Positions 36,246 to 45,721 of a stretch of 64,000 nt of DNA are shown one piece after another. Position 1 is the stretch's first letter, and every line of letters begins with the position of its first letter. Both the position numbers and the translations under genes were made by a program. The stretch comes from Kitasatospora sp. MMS16-BH015 (lineage in GTDB: Bacteria; Actinomycetota; Actinomycetes; Streptomycetales; Streptomycetaceae), in NCBI RefSeq assembly GCF_002943525.1, contig NZ_CP025394.1, positions 3,286,001 to 3,350,000 on the forward strand, given 5' to 3'. The notes beneath the pieces were generated by a model. That model was not told where the DNA came from. It saw only the letters and a list, made by a program, of their open reading frames with translations, and ran no database searches.

Positions 36246-37140
36246 TGTCGCATCGCGTCTTGATGTCCTCAAGACCTACAAGCTGTACGTCGGCGGGAAG
36301 TTCCCGCGCTCCGAGAGCGGGCGGGTGTACGAGGTGACCGACAGCAAGGGCGCCTTCGTCGCCAACGCCCCGCTGGGGACCCGCAAGGACACCCGGGACG
36401 CCGTGCTCGCCGCCCGCGCGGCGGTCAAGGGCTGGTCGGGCACCACCGCGTACAACCGCGGCCAGGTGCTCTACCGCGTCGCGGAGATGCTGCAGGGCCG
36501 CCGCGAGCAGTTCGCCGCCGAGGTGGCCGCCGCCGAGGGCATCGGCGGCAAGAAGGCCGCCGCGCTGGTGGAGGCCGCGATCGACCGCTGGGTCTGGTAC
36601 GCGGGCTGGACGGACAAGGTCGCCCAGATCGCGGGCGGGGCCAACCCCGTCGCCGGTCCGTACTTCAACCTCTCCACTCCGGAGCCCTCCGGCGTGATCG
36701 GCGTGGTCGCCCCGCAGAACGGGTACGGGCACTCGCTGCTCGGCCTGGTCTCGGTGATCGCCCCGGTGATCGCCACCGGCAACACCGTGGTGGTCGCGGC
36801 CGCCGCCGGCGCCCCGCTGCCCGCGCTCTCCTTCGGCGAGGTGCTGGCCACCTCCGACCTGCCGGGCGGCGTGGTCAACATCATCTCGGGCCGCACGGCG
36901 GACATCGCCCCGACGCTGGCGTCCCACCAGGACGTCAACGGGCTGGACCTCTCGGGTGCGATCGACTCCGACGGCCCCGGCGCGGCTGCCACGCTGGAGG
37001 CCGCCGCCGCGGATACCCTGAAGCGAGTCGTCCGGCCGGTGGCCGACCCGGCCGGCTTGGACTGGACCAATGCGCCCGGAACGGACCGGCTACTCTCCTT
37101 CCTGGAGATCAAGACGGTCTGGCACCCGATGGGGATCTGA
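36238..37140 (+). CDS. Aldehyde dehydrogenase-like protein without catalytic domain
   Basis: A 300-aa protein homologous only to the NAD-binding half of aldehyde dehydrogenases (YKLYVGGKFPRSESGRVYEV, VAPQNGYGHSLLGLVSVIAP, ATGNTVVVAA, LPGGVVNIISG). The nucleophile Cys and the general base Glu region are missing, and the C-terminus ends LLSFLEIKTVWHPMGI, which is typical of the ALDH oligomerisation tail. It begins 8 bp inside the preceding aldehyde dehydrogenase gene. The pair (496 + 300 aa) resembles the two-domain ALDH16 family, whose second domain is non-catalytic, split into two genes. A deletion artefact is less likely, because the reading frame is intact with good codon bias. Confidence 0.9.
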
Positions 37141-37366
37141 CCCCGCAGGACCGGGCTGACACAACTCCACAGACTGGCCGTCCCCAGTGCCCCTATCCCC
37201 CCAGGGGCCCGGACGTGCCGAAGACGGACCCGCACCCACCCCCCCTGGTGCGGGTCCGTCGCCTTTCCTCCTCCTGGCCCCCTCCTGGCCCCCCTCTCCT
37301 GGGGGAGGCGGTTCCAGTCGTTCGGCGGGCGCGCCCGACCGCTCCCACCTGCGGTAATGGCAGGGG

Positions 37367-37786
37367 ATGGATTCGTCTGGCCGGAGGGCGGCAGGGGCTG
37401 TGTGGGAGATCGCCGGAGACGTGCTGGAGTTCGCGGCGGACGCCGGGCTGCGGTCGGTGCGGGTCCGCCGGATCGAGCGGCGGCTGGCCGCCGGGCAGCC
37501 GGTGCGGATCCCGTGCGGGCTGCGCCGGGCCGGGGTGCAGCCGGAGACCTTCGTGGACGGGGGCCTGCGGGTGGTGGGGGCCGGTGCGGAATGCGGCAGC
37601 GCGGCCTTCGTCACCCGGAGCGGGGGTGCCCGGGAGCTCGCCCGGGGTGGGATCTTCGGCACACCCGACACCAGCCAGGCCGAGTACCCGACGATCCCGT
37701 ACGCGGCGCCGGGCGGCGGGGCGGTCGTCGTCTTCCAGGTGCACCACCGGTACCTGCCGCTGCTCGAACGGGCACTGGTGGCCTGA
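37367..37786 (+). CDS. Hypothetical protein
   Basis: A 139-aa protein with plausible streptomycete codon use but no recognised family. Residues 10-45 look helical and basic (VWEIAGDVLEFAADAGLRSV). The centre is Gly/Val-rich (GGLRVVGAGAECGSAAFVTR) and the end is FQVHHRYLPLLERALVA. The ribosome binding site is poor (CAGGGG directly against the ATG), so a leaderless or shifted start is possible. An antisense frame is also open here; the plus-strand reading is preferred because its composition is more protein-like. Confidence 0.5.
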   Translation: MDSSGRRAAGAVWEIAGDVLEFAADAGLRSVRVRRIERRLAAGQPVRIPCGLRRAGVQPETFVDGGLRVVGAGAECGSAAFVTRSGGARELARGGIFGTPDTSQAEYPTIPYAAPGGGAVVVFQVHHRYLPLLERALVA

Positions 37787-37897
37787 CCGCCGGGCACCGG
37801 TGGCCCGGCCGATCCCATTCGAGTGACATGTCCGCGTTAAAGATCTAGCTACCGGGCGGTTTCGGCTTCCGGCGGGGATACGTCAGACTGGTGTCTC

Positions 37898-38560
37898 GTG
37901 AGTGACTCCCCGCTGAACCCTGCCCCGTCGAGCCATGCCCGCGTCGTGCTGCTCTCCGGGCCCTCCGGCTCCGGGAAGTCCTCGCTGGCCGCGCGGACCG
38001 GGCTGCCGGTGCTCCAGCTCGACGACTTCTACAAGGACGGCGACGACCCGACCCTGCCGCAGTTCGAGGACGGCAGCGGCACCGACTGGGACTCGCCGCT
38101 CTCCTGGCACCGCGAGCAGGCGCTCGACGCGATCCGCTCGGTGATCGGCAACGGGCGGGCCGACGTGCCCGTCTACTCCATCCCCGACAACGGCCGGGTC
38201 GGCACCCGCACCTTCGAGCTGTCCGAAGCCCCCGGCTTCATCGCCGAGGGCATCTTCGCAGCCGAGCTGGTCGAGCAGTGCCGCGCCGAAGGACTGCTGG
38301 GCGACGCGATCTGCCTCCGCAACCGCCCCCTCACCACCGCCTGGCGCCGCTTCCGCCGCGACGTCCGCGAGGGCCGCAAGTCCGTCCCCTACCTCCTGCG
38401 CCGCGGCTGGCGCCTGATGCGGGCCGAGGCCGGCATCGTGGGCCGCCAGGTCGACCTCGGCGCAGTCGCCTGCGGCGGAGCGGAGGCCGAACGGCGCGTC
38501 CGCGCCGTGGCCGCGCTCCGACCAGAGTCGATCGAAGCGATGGCTGTCGCACCCAGCTAG
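37898..38560 (+). CDS. Uridine kinase-like P-loop kinase
   Basis: A 220-aa P-loop NTPase of the uridine/cytidine kinase type. Walker A is LLSGPSGSGKSSLA near 18, then VLQLDDFYKDGDDPTLP, the kinase acid segment. IAEGIFAAELVEQC and an Arg-rich helix RRFRRDVREGRKS form the lid. Canonical uridine kinases phosphorylate uridine and cytidine to UMP/CMP, a salvage reaction that fits the nucleoside genes around it, but the specificity loop cannot be confirmed. GTG start. Followed 6 bp later by a 99-bp repeat. Confidence 0.85.
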   Translation: MSDSPLNPAPSSHARVVLLSGPSGSGKSSLAARTGLPVLQLDDFYKDGDDPTLPQFEDGSGTDWDSPLSWHREQALDAIRSVIGNGRADVPVYSIPDNGRVGTRTFELSEAPGFIAEGIFAAELVEQCRAEGLLGDAICLRNRPLTTAWRRFRRDVREGRKSVPYLLRRGWRLMRAEAGIVGRQVDLGAVACGGAEAERRVRAVAALRPESIEAMAVAPS

Positions 38561-38566
38561 CCCACC

Positions 38567-38665
38567 AGGGGCTCGGGGAACTGCGAGGGCACGCCCGGAT
38601 GTGGCGCACTCCTTAACGAGTACGCGCCCCAGAGGATGCCCTCGCAGTTCCCCGAGCCCCTGATG
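38567..38665. repeat. 99-bp dispersed palindromic repeat, copy B
   Basis: Ninety-three of 99 positions are identical to 12536-12634, including the central ACTCCTTAACGAGT. Stem arms AGGGGCTCGGGGAACTGCGA / TCGCAGTTCCCCGAGCCCCT are fully conserved. A further single arm (GGTTCCCCGAGCCCCTGGGT, starting near 38684) follows. Confidence 0.88.
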
Positions 38666-38716
38666 GCTGGGGTTGTCTCGCAAGGTTCCCCGAGCCCCTG
38701 GGTAGTGCAACGCGAG

Positions 38717-38747
38717 GGGCCCGGTGCCTCTCCCCGGCACCGGGCCC
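38717..38747. terminator. Hairpin between uridine kinase and sigQ
   Basis: GGGCCCGGTGCC and GGCACCGGGCCC form a perfect 12-bp stem with a 7-nt loop. With the 99-bp repeat it fills the 301-bp gap (38561-38861) between these converging genes; no other feature was seen there. Confidence 0.8.
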
Positions 38748-38861
38748 TTCGCTTTACGGCGGTGGCTTCCCCCGTCCGACCGCCCCCTCCCCCGAGCGGG
38801 TGGTCGTCCGTCCACGGCCGTCACCCGTCCCCCGACGGGTTGTCCTTGGTGATGCGGTGGT

Positions 38862-39656
38862 TCAGGCGACCAGCTCGCCGAAGGCGAAGACGGTGTCGCC
38901 GGTGCGGTTGAGCTGCTCGTCGTCGCGCAGGCGACGGAGGGCCCGCCAGATGCTGCTCTTGACGGTGCCGACGCTGATGCCGAGCACGTCGGCGATCTCC
39001 GGGTCGGTGCGGCCCTCGTAGTAGCGCAGGACGAGCATGGTGCGCTGGTTCTCGGGCAGCTTGGCGAGCGCCTGCCACAGCACGGCCCGCAGCTCGGTGC
39101 CGCCCATCGCGTCGGTGTCGCCGACGGTCTCCGGGAGCTCCTCGGTGGGGTACTCGTTGAGCTTGCGCCGCCGCCAGGCGGAAATGTGCAGGTTGGTCAT
39201 GGTGCGGCGGAGGTACCCGCCGACCGCGGCCTTGTCGGTGATCCGGCCCCAGGCGCGGTAGGTGGAGAAGAGCGCGCTCTGCAGCAGGTCCTCGGCCTCG
39301 AAGCGGTCACCGGTGAGGTGGTACGCGGTGGCGTACAGCGAGGCGCGGCGCTCCTGGACGTACGCGGTGAACTCGCGCATGTGCTCGGCGGAGGGGTCGA
39401 CCGGCTGGGCCGGCACCGGGGCGAGGCTCAGCACGGCCGCCCCCGCGGCCTCGCGGCCCGCCGGGCTCCCCGCCCGGACGACCGTGTGCTGCTCCCCGAC
39501 CCGGGCCACGCCTCGGCGGGCTCCGGTGCTGTGTGCGCACCCCCGTACGACCACGGCACCGGAAGACTCGTCCCGGCGGTACTCGAAGTGGGTGTGGGCG
39601 GAGGAACGCGTGGTGCGGATGCCCCCGGTGTTGCGGGACTTGAGCGTGGCGTTCAT
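38862..39656 (-). CDS. sigQ: ECF sigma factor SigQ
   Basis: A 264-aa ECF sigma factor of the SigE-like streptomycete type. Region 2 is EFTAYVQERRASLYATAYHL with DRFEAEDLLQSALFSTYRAW. Region 4 is LPENQRTMLVLRYYEGRTDP followed by EIADVLGISVGTVKSSIWRA. An unusual extension of about 90 residues precedes region 2. It is divergent from afsQ1; in S. coelicolor sigQ is activated by AfsQ1 and restrains antibiotic production. The ATG at 39656 has GGGGGTG upstream. A perfect AfsQ1 box lies 130 bp upstream. Confidence 0.94.
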   Translation of the reverse strand: MNATLKSRNTGGIRTTRSSAHTHFEYRRDESSGAVVVRGCAHSTGARRGVARVGEQHTVVRAGSPAGREAAGAAVLSLAPVPAQPVDPSAEHMREFTAYVQERRASLYATAYHLTGDRFEAEDLLQSALFSTYRAWGRITDKAAVGGYLRRTMTNLHISAWRRRKLNEYPTEELPETVGDTDAMGGTELRAVLWQALAKLPENQRTMLVLRYYEGRTDPEIADVLGISVGTVKSSIWRALRRLRDDEQLNRTGDTVFAFGELVA

Positions 39657-39784
39657 CGTGCACCCCCATGATCGGTACGAGCGGTTCGAAGTTCCGCCGC
39701 CGTTGCCCGGCCCGTTGACCTGGGCCGTTCTCCGGCGACAAGGAAAATCCTGCCCGCCCGCCGTCTCGGCGCTGTCCGCCGACT

Positions 39785-39800
39785 GTCACAGGGCTGTCAC
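39785..39800. promoter_or_regulatory. AfsQ1 binding box upstream of sigQ
   Basis: GTCAC-AGGGCT-GTCAC is a perfect match to the reported AfsQ1 consensus GTnAC-n6-GTnAC. A third GTCAC occurs at 39829-39833, 33 bp from the second, about three helical turns. The site lies in the sigQ-afsQ1 intergenic region and could serve both genes. Confidence 0.85.
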
Positions 39801-39920
39801 AGCGTCCGGGACTTTCGTCCGCACCACCGTCACACCGGCGTGGACGCGGAGAGCGGACGGATCGGTTCCCGTCCCACCCTGGTGGGTGAACAGCCGCGCC
39901 CGGTGAGCCAGAATGACCCC

Positions 39921-40598
<678 letters not shown>

Positions 40599-40633
40599 CC
40601 GCCGGCCCTCCCCCACTACGGCATGTTCCCCGT

Positions 40634-40700
40634 CCGGACGTTTCCCGACGGACGTTTCCCAACCGGACGTTTCCCGACCGGACGTTTCCCGACTGGACGA
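40634..40700 (+). repeat. 15-bp tandem repeat between afsQ1 and afsQ2
   Basis: Units CCGGACGTTTCCCGA at 40634-40648, 40663-40677 and 40678-40692, a 14-bp variant CGGACGTTTCCCAA at 40649-40662, and a truncated fifth unit at 40693. The array fills most of the afsQ1-afsQ2 gap, 14 bp before the afsQ2 start, and lies within the expected operon mRNA. Confidence 0.85.
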
Positions 40701-40713
40701 TGGTGATGGCACG

Positions 40714-42231
40714 TTGACCAACCCGCAGACCCTCCGCCCCTCGCGTTCGGTGCGCTGGCGGCACCTGCGCTCGCTGCGGGTACGGATGATCGCGGTCTTC
40801 GCCGTCGTCGCCCTGGCCACCGCCGTCGCCGCCTCCGGCATCGCCTACTGGCTGAACCGGGACGCGGTGCTCCGGCGGGCCCAGAACAGCGCGTTGAACG
40901 ACTTCCGGGTCTCGCTCACCCGGAGCGTCTCGGACGTGCCGCTGCACGCCGCCTGCCCCGACCTGGTCTCGCTGGCCGGGGCGGTGGCCACCTCGGGGCT
41001 CAACTACCAGGTGGTGGTCACGGACGAGGCCCAGCCGGGCTGCACGGCCTCCTCCGATCCGGAGCGGTTCACCCTGGCCCAGGTGCCGGAGGCGCTGCGC
41101 ACCGCCGTCACCAAGCCCCGCGAGGTGGACTCGCACAACGCCTTCGCCTACCACCTCTACTGGCAGCGGGTGAACCTGGACGGGCACCCGTACGTGGTCG
41201 GCGGCACCAAGGTGGTGCCGAGCGGGCCGACGGCGTACATGTTCAAGTCGCTGGACACCGAACGGGCCGATCTCAACACCCTGGGCTGGTCGTTGGCCAC
41301 CGCCACCCTGCTCGCGCTGATCGGTTCGGCCCTGCTCGCGCAGGCCGCCTCGACCACCGTGCTGCGGCCCGTCCGCAAGCTCGGCGAGGCCGCCGCCAAG
41401 CTCGGCAAGGGCCAGCTGGACACCCGGCTCGAAGCCGAGGGCGCCGACGAACTCGCCGATCTGGCACGGACGTTCAACCAGGCGGCGGAGTCGCTCGGGG
41501 CCCAGGTGCAGGAGCTCAGCGCCCGCGAGGCGCAGAGCCGGCGGTTCGTCGCCGACATGTCGCACGAGCTGCGCACCCCGCTCACCGCGATGACGGCCGT
41601 GACCGACATCCTGGAGGACGAGGCCGAGTCGCTGGACCCGATGATCGCCCCGGCCGTGCTGCTGGTGGTCAGCGAGACCAGGCGGCTCTCGGACCTGGTC
41701 GAGAACCTGATGGAGGTGACCCGCTTCGACGCCGGCACCGCCAAGCTGGTCGCCGACGAGGTGGACATCGCCGACCTGATCATGTCCTGCATCGACGGCC
41801 GGGCCTGGTACGACGCGGTCGAACTCGACGCCCCGCGCGGGGTGTTGGCCGTGGTCGACCCGCGCCGGCTGGACGTGGTGTTCGCCAACCTGATCGGCAA
41901 CGCGCTCAAGCACGGCGGGTCGCCGGTACGGGTGAAGGTGCGGCAGGACGGCGAGACCGTGGTGGTGGAGGTCTCCGACAGCGGCCCGGGCATCCCCGAG
42001 GAGGTGCTGCCGCACGTCTTCGACCGCTTCTACAAGGCCGACAAGGGCCGGGCCCGGTCCGAGGGCAGCGGCCTCGGTCTCTCCATCGCGATGGCCAACG
42101 CCCAGATCCACGGCGGCACCATCACCGCCGCCAACGGGGAGACCGGCGCGGTGTTCACGCTCACAATCCCCGTCACCCAGCCCGCCCCCACCGGCTCCGC
42201 CGACAGCACCACCGGGCAGGAGAACGTCTGA
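40714..42231 (+). CDS. afsQ2: Sensor histidine kinase AfsQ2
   Basis: A 505-aa membrane histidine kinase. A transmembrane helix near 25-45 (MIAVFAVVALATAVAASGIA), an extracytoplasmic sensor region to about 185, a second helix (LGWSLATATLLALIGSALLA), and a HAMP linker. The H-box is FVADMSHELRTPLTAM, the N-box VVFANLIGNALKHGG, and G-boxes VSDSGPGIPEE and GSGLGLSIAMA. TTG start with GGTGATGG upstream. Its stop overlaps the ATG of the downstream lipoprotein gene (TGATG). Confidence 0.94.
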   Translation: MTNPQTLRPSRSVRWRHLRSLRVRMIAVFAVVALATAVAASGIAYWLNRDAVLRRAQNSALNDFRVSLTRSVSDVPLHAACPDLVSLAGAVATSGLNYQVVVTDEAQPGCTASSDPERFTLAQVPEALRTAVTKPREVDSHNAFAYHLYWQRVNLDGHPYVVGGTKVVPSGPTAYMFKSLDTERADLNTLGWSLATATLLALIGSALLAQAASTTVLRPVRKLGEAAAKLGKGQLDTRLEAEGADELADLARTFNQAAESLGAQVQELSAREAQSRRFVADMSHELRTPLTAMTAVTDILEDEAESLDPMIAPAVLLVVSETRRLSDLVENLMEVTRFDAGTAKLVADEVDIADLIMSCIDGRAWYDAVELDAPRGVLAVVDPRRLDVVFANLIGNALKHGGSPVRVKVRQDGETVVVEVSDSGPGIPEEVLPHVFDRFYKADKGRARSEGSGLGLSIAMANAQIHGGTITAANGETGAVFTLTIPVTQPAPTGSADSTTGQENV

Positions 42232-42524
42232 TGCGCCCCCGTACCATCCGCACCGCCCTGGGGCTCGTGCTCGCCGCAGCCGCCCTGACCGGCTGCGGCA
42301 TCCGCCCGACCGCCGTCCCGGTCGACGCCGGCGCCCCGGCCAGCCGCACCGCCTGCCCCAGCCCCCTGCACGTCCCCGAGGCCGTGGTCACCCGCACCCC
42401 GGCCCCGGCCCGGCCCTCCCCCGCCCCGCCGGTCAAGCCGGTGCACCCGAGCCCGTCCGTCACCCACGCCCCGGACAGCCCCTTCACCGCCGGGCCCACC
42501 CCATCCCCCTCGCACTGCCCGTAG
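42231..42524 (+). CDS. Small Pro-rich lipoprotein in the afsQ operon
   Basis: A 97-aa protein with a lipoprotein signal peptide (ALGLVLAAAALTGC, Cys near 20) and a Pro/Ser/Thr-rich, disordered mature part ending PTPSPSHCP. In S. coelicolor a lipoprotein gene follows afsQ2 in the same way, and a role in signal sensing by AfsQ2 has been suggested by the linkage. Start overlaps the afsQ2 stop by one base, so it is translationally coupled. Confidence 0.85.
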   Translation: MRPRTIRTALGLVLAAAALTGCGIRPTAVPVDAGAPASRTACPSPLHVPEAVVTRTPAPARPSPAPPVKPVHPSPSVTHAPDSPFTAGPTPSPSHCP

Positions 42525-42738
42525 CGCGCACCGCGCCCCGCCCCGCCCGCCACTCCACGCCCCGGCCGGCCCCCGCCCGTCACCCACACGCCCGGCCAGC
42601 CCCGCCACCGCCGAGCCCACCCCGCGTCCCCCTCGCGCTGCCCGTAACACTCACCAGCCCCACCCGTCACTCCACGCCCCGGACATCCCCTTCATCGCCG
42701 GCCTCGCTCCCTCGCACGTCACCCCCTACACCCTTCGG

Positions 42739-43413
42739 GTGAGGAGCGGAACCATCCGACGGCGGGGGTGCGTCCCCCCTCTCGTGCAGGGAGACAGCCG
42801 GAGCGACCGCGCCACCACCGAGGACCACACCGCCGCACCGGCGGCCCACCCCCGGCTGCGCGGGCTCGGCGCGGTGCTGCTGGTGGCGCACCTCGCCCTC
42901 CTCGCCTGGCTCAGCCTGCGGCCGGTCGCCGTCGGCTGGACCTACCCGGCCAACCTCACCCCGTTCGCCAGCGTCGGCCAGGCGCTGCGCCTCGGCGGCC
43001 TGGCCGGTCTGCAGCAGCTGGCCGCCGGCCTGCTGCCGCTCACTCCGCTCGGCCTGCTGCTGCCCCTGGTCGGCGGCCGGCTGCGCACCCCCTGGCTGCC
43101 CTCCTTCCTCCGCACCGTCGGCGGCGCGGCCCTGGTCGCCACCGCCCTGGAGATCCTGGAGGGCCAGACCCCGGGCCACGTCCTGAACGTGGACGACATC
43201 ATGCTCGGCACCATCGGCGTCGCCCTCTGCCACGCCGCCCTCGTCCCACTGGCCCGCGCCCTCCTGCTCCGTCACACCACCCGTGCCCCCCGACTCCCCC
43301 GGGCCACCACCCCCGCGCCGATCCCGATCCCGGCCCCACGCCCCACCCACCGCCCGGCGGCCACCGTCCGCACCTCGCTGCTCCCGACCCCGGCCGACCA
43401 GCCCACGCGCTGA
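42739..43413 (+). CDS. VanZ-family membrane protein
   Basis: A 224-aa protein with four probable transmembrane helices between 42 and 175 (GLGAVLLVAHLALLAWLSLR, LQQLAAGLLPLTPLGLLLPL, GGAALVATALEILEG, IMLGTIGVALCHAALVPLAR). VanZ signatures NLTPFASV and LNVDDIMLGTIG are present. VanZ-like proteins influence cell-wall glycopeptide sensitivity in some bacteria; the streptomycete role is unclear. GTG 42739 is used, and the true start could be the GTG about 15 codons later. The C-terminal 45 residues are Pro-rich. Confidence 0.8.
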   Translation: MRSGTIRRRGCVPPLVQGDSRSDRATTEDHTAAPAAHPRLRGLGAVLLVAHLALLAWLSLRPVAVGWTYPANLTPFASVGQALRLGGLAGLQQLAAGLLPLTPLGLLLPLVGGRLRTPWLPSFLRTVGGAALVATALEILEGQTPGHVLNVDDIMLGTIGVALCHAALVPLARALLLRHTTRAPRLPRATTPAPIPIPAPRPTHRPAATVRTSLLPTPADQPTR

Positions 43414-43640
43414 CCGTCTGACCCGGCGCCGGCACCCCGCCGGCCCCCGTCCACCGACCGGTCACCGCCCGCCGATCCCCGCCTGCCGATCCTCGTACGC
43501 CGGCCCGGCCCGGCCCGGCCACCGCGGCACCCAGCCACCTACGCACCGACTCGCCAACACACCACCGCACCGCCGCACCGCCGCACCGGTCCACCGAAAA
43601 TCCCCAGCGGCTCCAGCCCCCGGCTGGCAGCATCAGGCCC

Positions 43641-44414
43641 ATGGCCGCCGACACGCTCCTCGCCCAGGCCCACACGCTGTGGGAGACCCTCGCCCGCGTC
43701 CCCGTCTCCTTCGCCGCCACCGCCGCCACCGCCGGCGGGGTGGCGGTGGTGACCGACCCGGATTCCGGCTGGTGCCCGCCCGGTTGGGCCGGGGTGATCC
43801 GGCTGGGCGACACCGCGCTGGTCGCGGCCCCGGACGAGGCCGCCGCCGCCCTGCTGCGCGAGACCCTGGCCGCCACGACCGCCGCGTCCGCCACCGCGAC
43901 CCTTACCGCCCCGACCGCTGCCCCGCACCGGCGGCCCGCCCGCGTCCTCGGCCCGGCCGCCCTCGCCTACCTGGCCGCCGAGGACTTCCGTCCGGCCGCC
44001 ATACCCGCCGGGCTGGCCCTCGTCGAACTGCCCACCGAGAGTCCTGAACTCCGCGTCCTGGAGCTGGAGTCAGGGCAAGAGGACGCCAACGAGGCGGGCC
44101 TCTGGGAGTCCACCTCCCCGGTCTTCGCGGTCCGCGCCGAGGGCCAGGTGGTCGCCGCCGCCGGCTACCGCCGCTGGCCCGGCGACGCCGCCCACATCGG
44201 CATCCTCACCGCCCCCGCCTGGCGCAACCGCGGCCTGGCCCGGGCCACCGGCTCCGCCGCCTCCGCCCACGCCCTCACGGCCGGCCTGCTCCCCCAGTGG
44301 CGCGCCCGCGTCCCCGCCTCCCGCCGGGTCGCCACCTCCCTCGGCTACCGCGAGCTGGGCGAACAGCTCAGCCTGCTGCCGGCCTCCCCGGGCCTCCCGC
44401 AACAGGGGCCCTGA
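43641..44414 (+). CDS. GNAT-family acetyltransferase
   Basis: A 257-aa protein with a GNAT domain in the C-terminal half. The acetyl-CoA loop is GILTAPAWRNRGLARATGSA (about 195-213), preceded by the core strand VFAVRAEGQVVAAAGYRRW. The N-terminal 120 residues are Ala-rich and belong to a less conserved domain. Likely substrate unknown. No clear ribosome binding site before ATG 43641, so leaderless expression is possible. Confidence 0.82.
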   Translation: MAADTLLAQAHTLWETLARVPVSFAATAATAGGVAVVTDPDSGWCPPGWAGVIRLGDTALVAAPDEAAAALLRETLAATTAASATATLTAPTAAPHRRPARVLGPAALAYLAAEDFRPAAIPAGLALVELPTESPELRVLELESGQEDANEAGLWESTSPVFAVRAEGQVVAAAGYRRWPGDAAHIGILTAPAWRNRGLARATGSAASAHALTAGLLPQWRARVPASRRVATSLGYRELGEQLSLLPASPGLPQQGP

Positions 44415-44637
44415 AGGCCCAGCCCGCCGATCCGCGTGCCCGCCCCTCCGCCTCCGGGATGGCCCCTCTCAGGGACCGCCCCTGAGAGACCCCTGAGGGC
44501 GGGGTACGCCTCGCCCAGGAGCAGGTCAGGGGCGGGATCGGCGTCTGGGCTGACGTTTCGGGGCCAAGCGGGAAGCAGGATGGAGTCATGCCCGCCGGAG
44601 ACGCCGGACCGGGCCGAGACTCCCTCAGGAGAGCAGC

Positions 44638-44820
44638 ATGAGCGCCCTTGTCCGCCCCCGTCACAACCGCGTGATCGCCGGTGTCTGCGCCGGGATCGCG
44701 GCCCGCTTCGGACTCTCGCCCTGGACGGTCCGGATCATCGCGCTGGCTTCCTGCCTGCTGCCCGGCCCGCAGTTCCTGATCTACCTGGCGCTCTGGCTGC
44801 TGCTGCCGCAGGCACCGTGA
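44638..44820 (+). CDS. PspC-domain membrane protein
   Basis: A 60-aa protein consisting of one PspC domain: RPRHNRVIAGVCAGIAARFG, then SPWTVRIIALASCLLPGPQF and LIYLALWLLLPQAP. It has a hydrophobic C-terminal helix. PspC homologues work in envelope stress responses, and the small free-standing versions in actinobacteria are mostly uncharacterised. CAGGAGAG precedes the ATG. Confidence 0.92.
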   Translation: MSALVRPRHNRVIAGVCAGIAARFGLSPWTVRIIALASCLLPGPQFLIYLALWLLLPQAP

Positions 44821-44900
44821 CACCGGCCCCAGCCGGGGTCACACCAGCCCCGGTCGGGGCAAACCAGCCCCGGTCAGGGTCACACCGGCCTCGGTCGGGG
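44821..44900. repeat. Four 20-bp tandem repeats after the pspC-like gene
   Basis: Units of about 20 bp with the form CACACCAGCCCCGGTCGGGG occur four times in a row (44821, 44840, 44860, 44880) with a few substitutions. Each carries the self-complementary core CCCCGGTCGGGG, so the RNA could fold into a row of small hairpins. Confidence 0.8.
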
Positions 44901-44910
44901 CGTGGAACAG

Positions 44911-44948
44911 CCGAAGGCCGGCCCGGAGCGATCCGGGCCGGCCTTCGG
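44911..44948. terminator. Strong bidirectional terminator
   Basis: CCGAAGGCCGGCCCGGA and TCCGGGCCGGCCTTCGG form a perfect 17-bp stem with a GCGA tetraloop. It stands between the pspC-like gene and the leftward secreted-protein gene. Confidence 0.92.
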
Positions 44949-44964
44949 CCGCTTGCGGGGGTGG

Positions 44965-45513
44965 TCAGCCCCCGAGACCGGGCAGGCCGGGGACGGGAAG
45001 CGCGCCGGTCAAGGTGGAGACGCCGGGGGCGTGGCTGAGGCCGTCGGCGCCCGGGATCGGCAGCGCGCGGTTGGCGGCGGCCGGGCCGACGGGGGCGTCC
45101 ATCCCGGGGGCCTCCATGGTGGGGGCGTCCATCGCGGGCGCCGCCTGGGCCGGGGCCGCCTGCGGGGCCTGGGCGGGGGCGGCGGCCGGAGCCGCGGCGG
45201 GAGCCTGGCCGGCGGCCGGGGCGGCCTCCGCGAGCGGGGCCGGAGCGGCCTCGGCGGAGGGGGCCGGGTGCAGGGCGTTGGCCACACCGGGGTTGAGGTC
45301 GCCCACGGCCTGGGTGACGGGCGCCGTCGCCGGGAGGCTGGAGGCGGTGTGCGTGGCGGCACCGGTGATCGCGTCCGTGTGCGAGAGCGCACCGGTGGGG
45401 AGCCCGAGCCCGCCGGGGGCGACCGGCGCGGCAGCGGCGGACCCGGCCGCCACGGCCGCCATGGCGACGCCCAGTGCAGCAGTACCGGCAGCCTTCAGAG
45501 TGGCCTTGTTCAT
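44965..45513 (-). CDS. Secreted Ala/Pro-rich protein
   Basis: A 182-aa protein with a clear signal peptide (LKAAGTAALGVAMAAVAAGS, cleavage near AAAAPVAP). The mature part is low-complexity (AEAAPAAGQAPAAAPAAAP, repeats such as MDAPTMEAPGMDAP) and ends with the Gly/Pro-rich GALPVPGLPGLGG. Similar small secreted proteins of Streptomyces occur at cell surfaces, but no function is known. Its upstream 208-bp gap to add contains no other feature that I recognise. Confidence 0.8.
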   Translation of the reverse strand: MNKATLKAAGTAALGVAMAAVAAGSAAAAPVAPGGLGLPTGALSHTDAITGAATHTASSLPATAPVTQAVGDLNPGVANALHPAPSAEAAPAPLAEAAPAAGQAPAAAPAAAPAQAPQAAPAQAAPAMDAPTMEAPGMDAPVGPAAANRALPIPGADGLSHAPGVSTLTGALPVPGLPGLGG

Positions 45514-45721
45514 GTTGGTCCTCGAGTCCTCGTCGGTGGCCGATCGGTGGCCGACGCACGGACGCGCCGGAGCAGAGCCCGTCGCTACACCGTGTCAGCA
45601 TTGACTGGCACACCGTAGTGACAAGCCACCGCGCGGATCAAAGGGGACTCACCCCCGGGGGGTAGTTGTCGGATCGTCACACTTGACTCACCGCTCCCGC
45701 CCCGGGGGCCTCCGCCGCTGG

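Noticed and set aside
40634..40700. 15-bp array as a CRISPR
   Set aside because: Units are directly adjacent without spacers and no cas genes are near.
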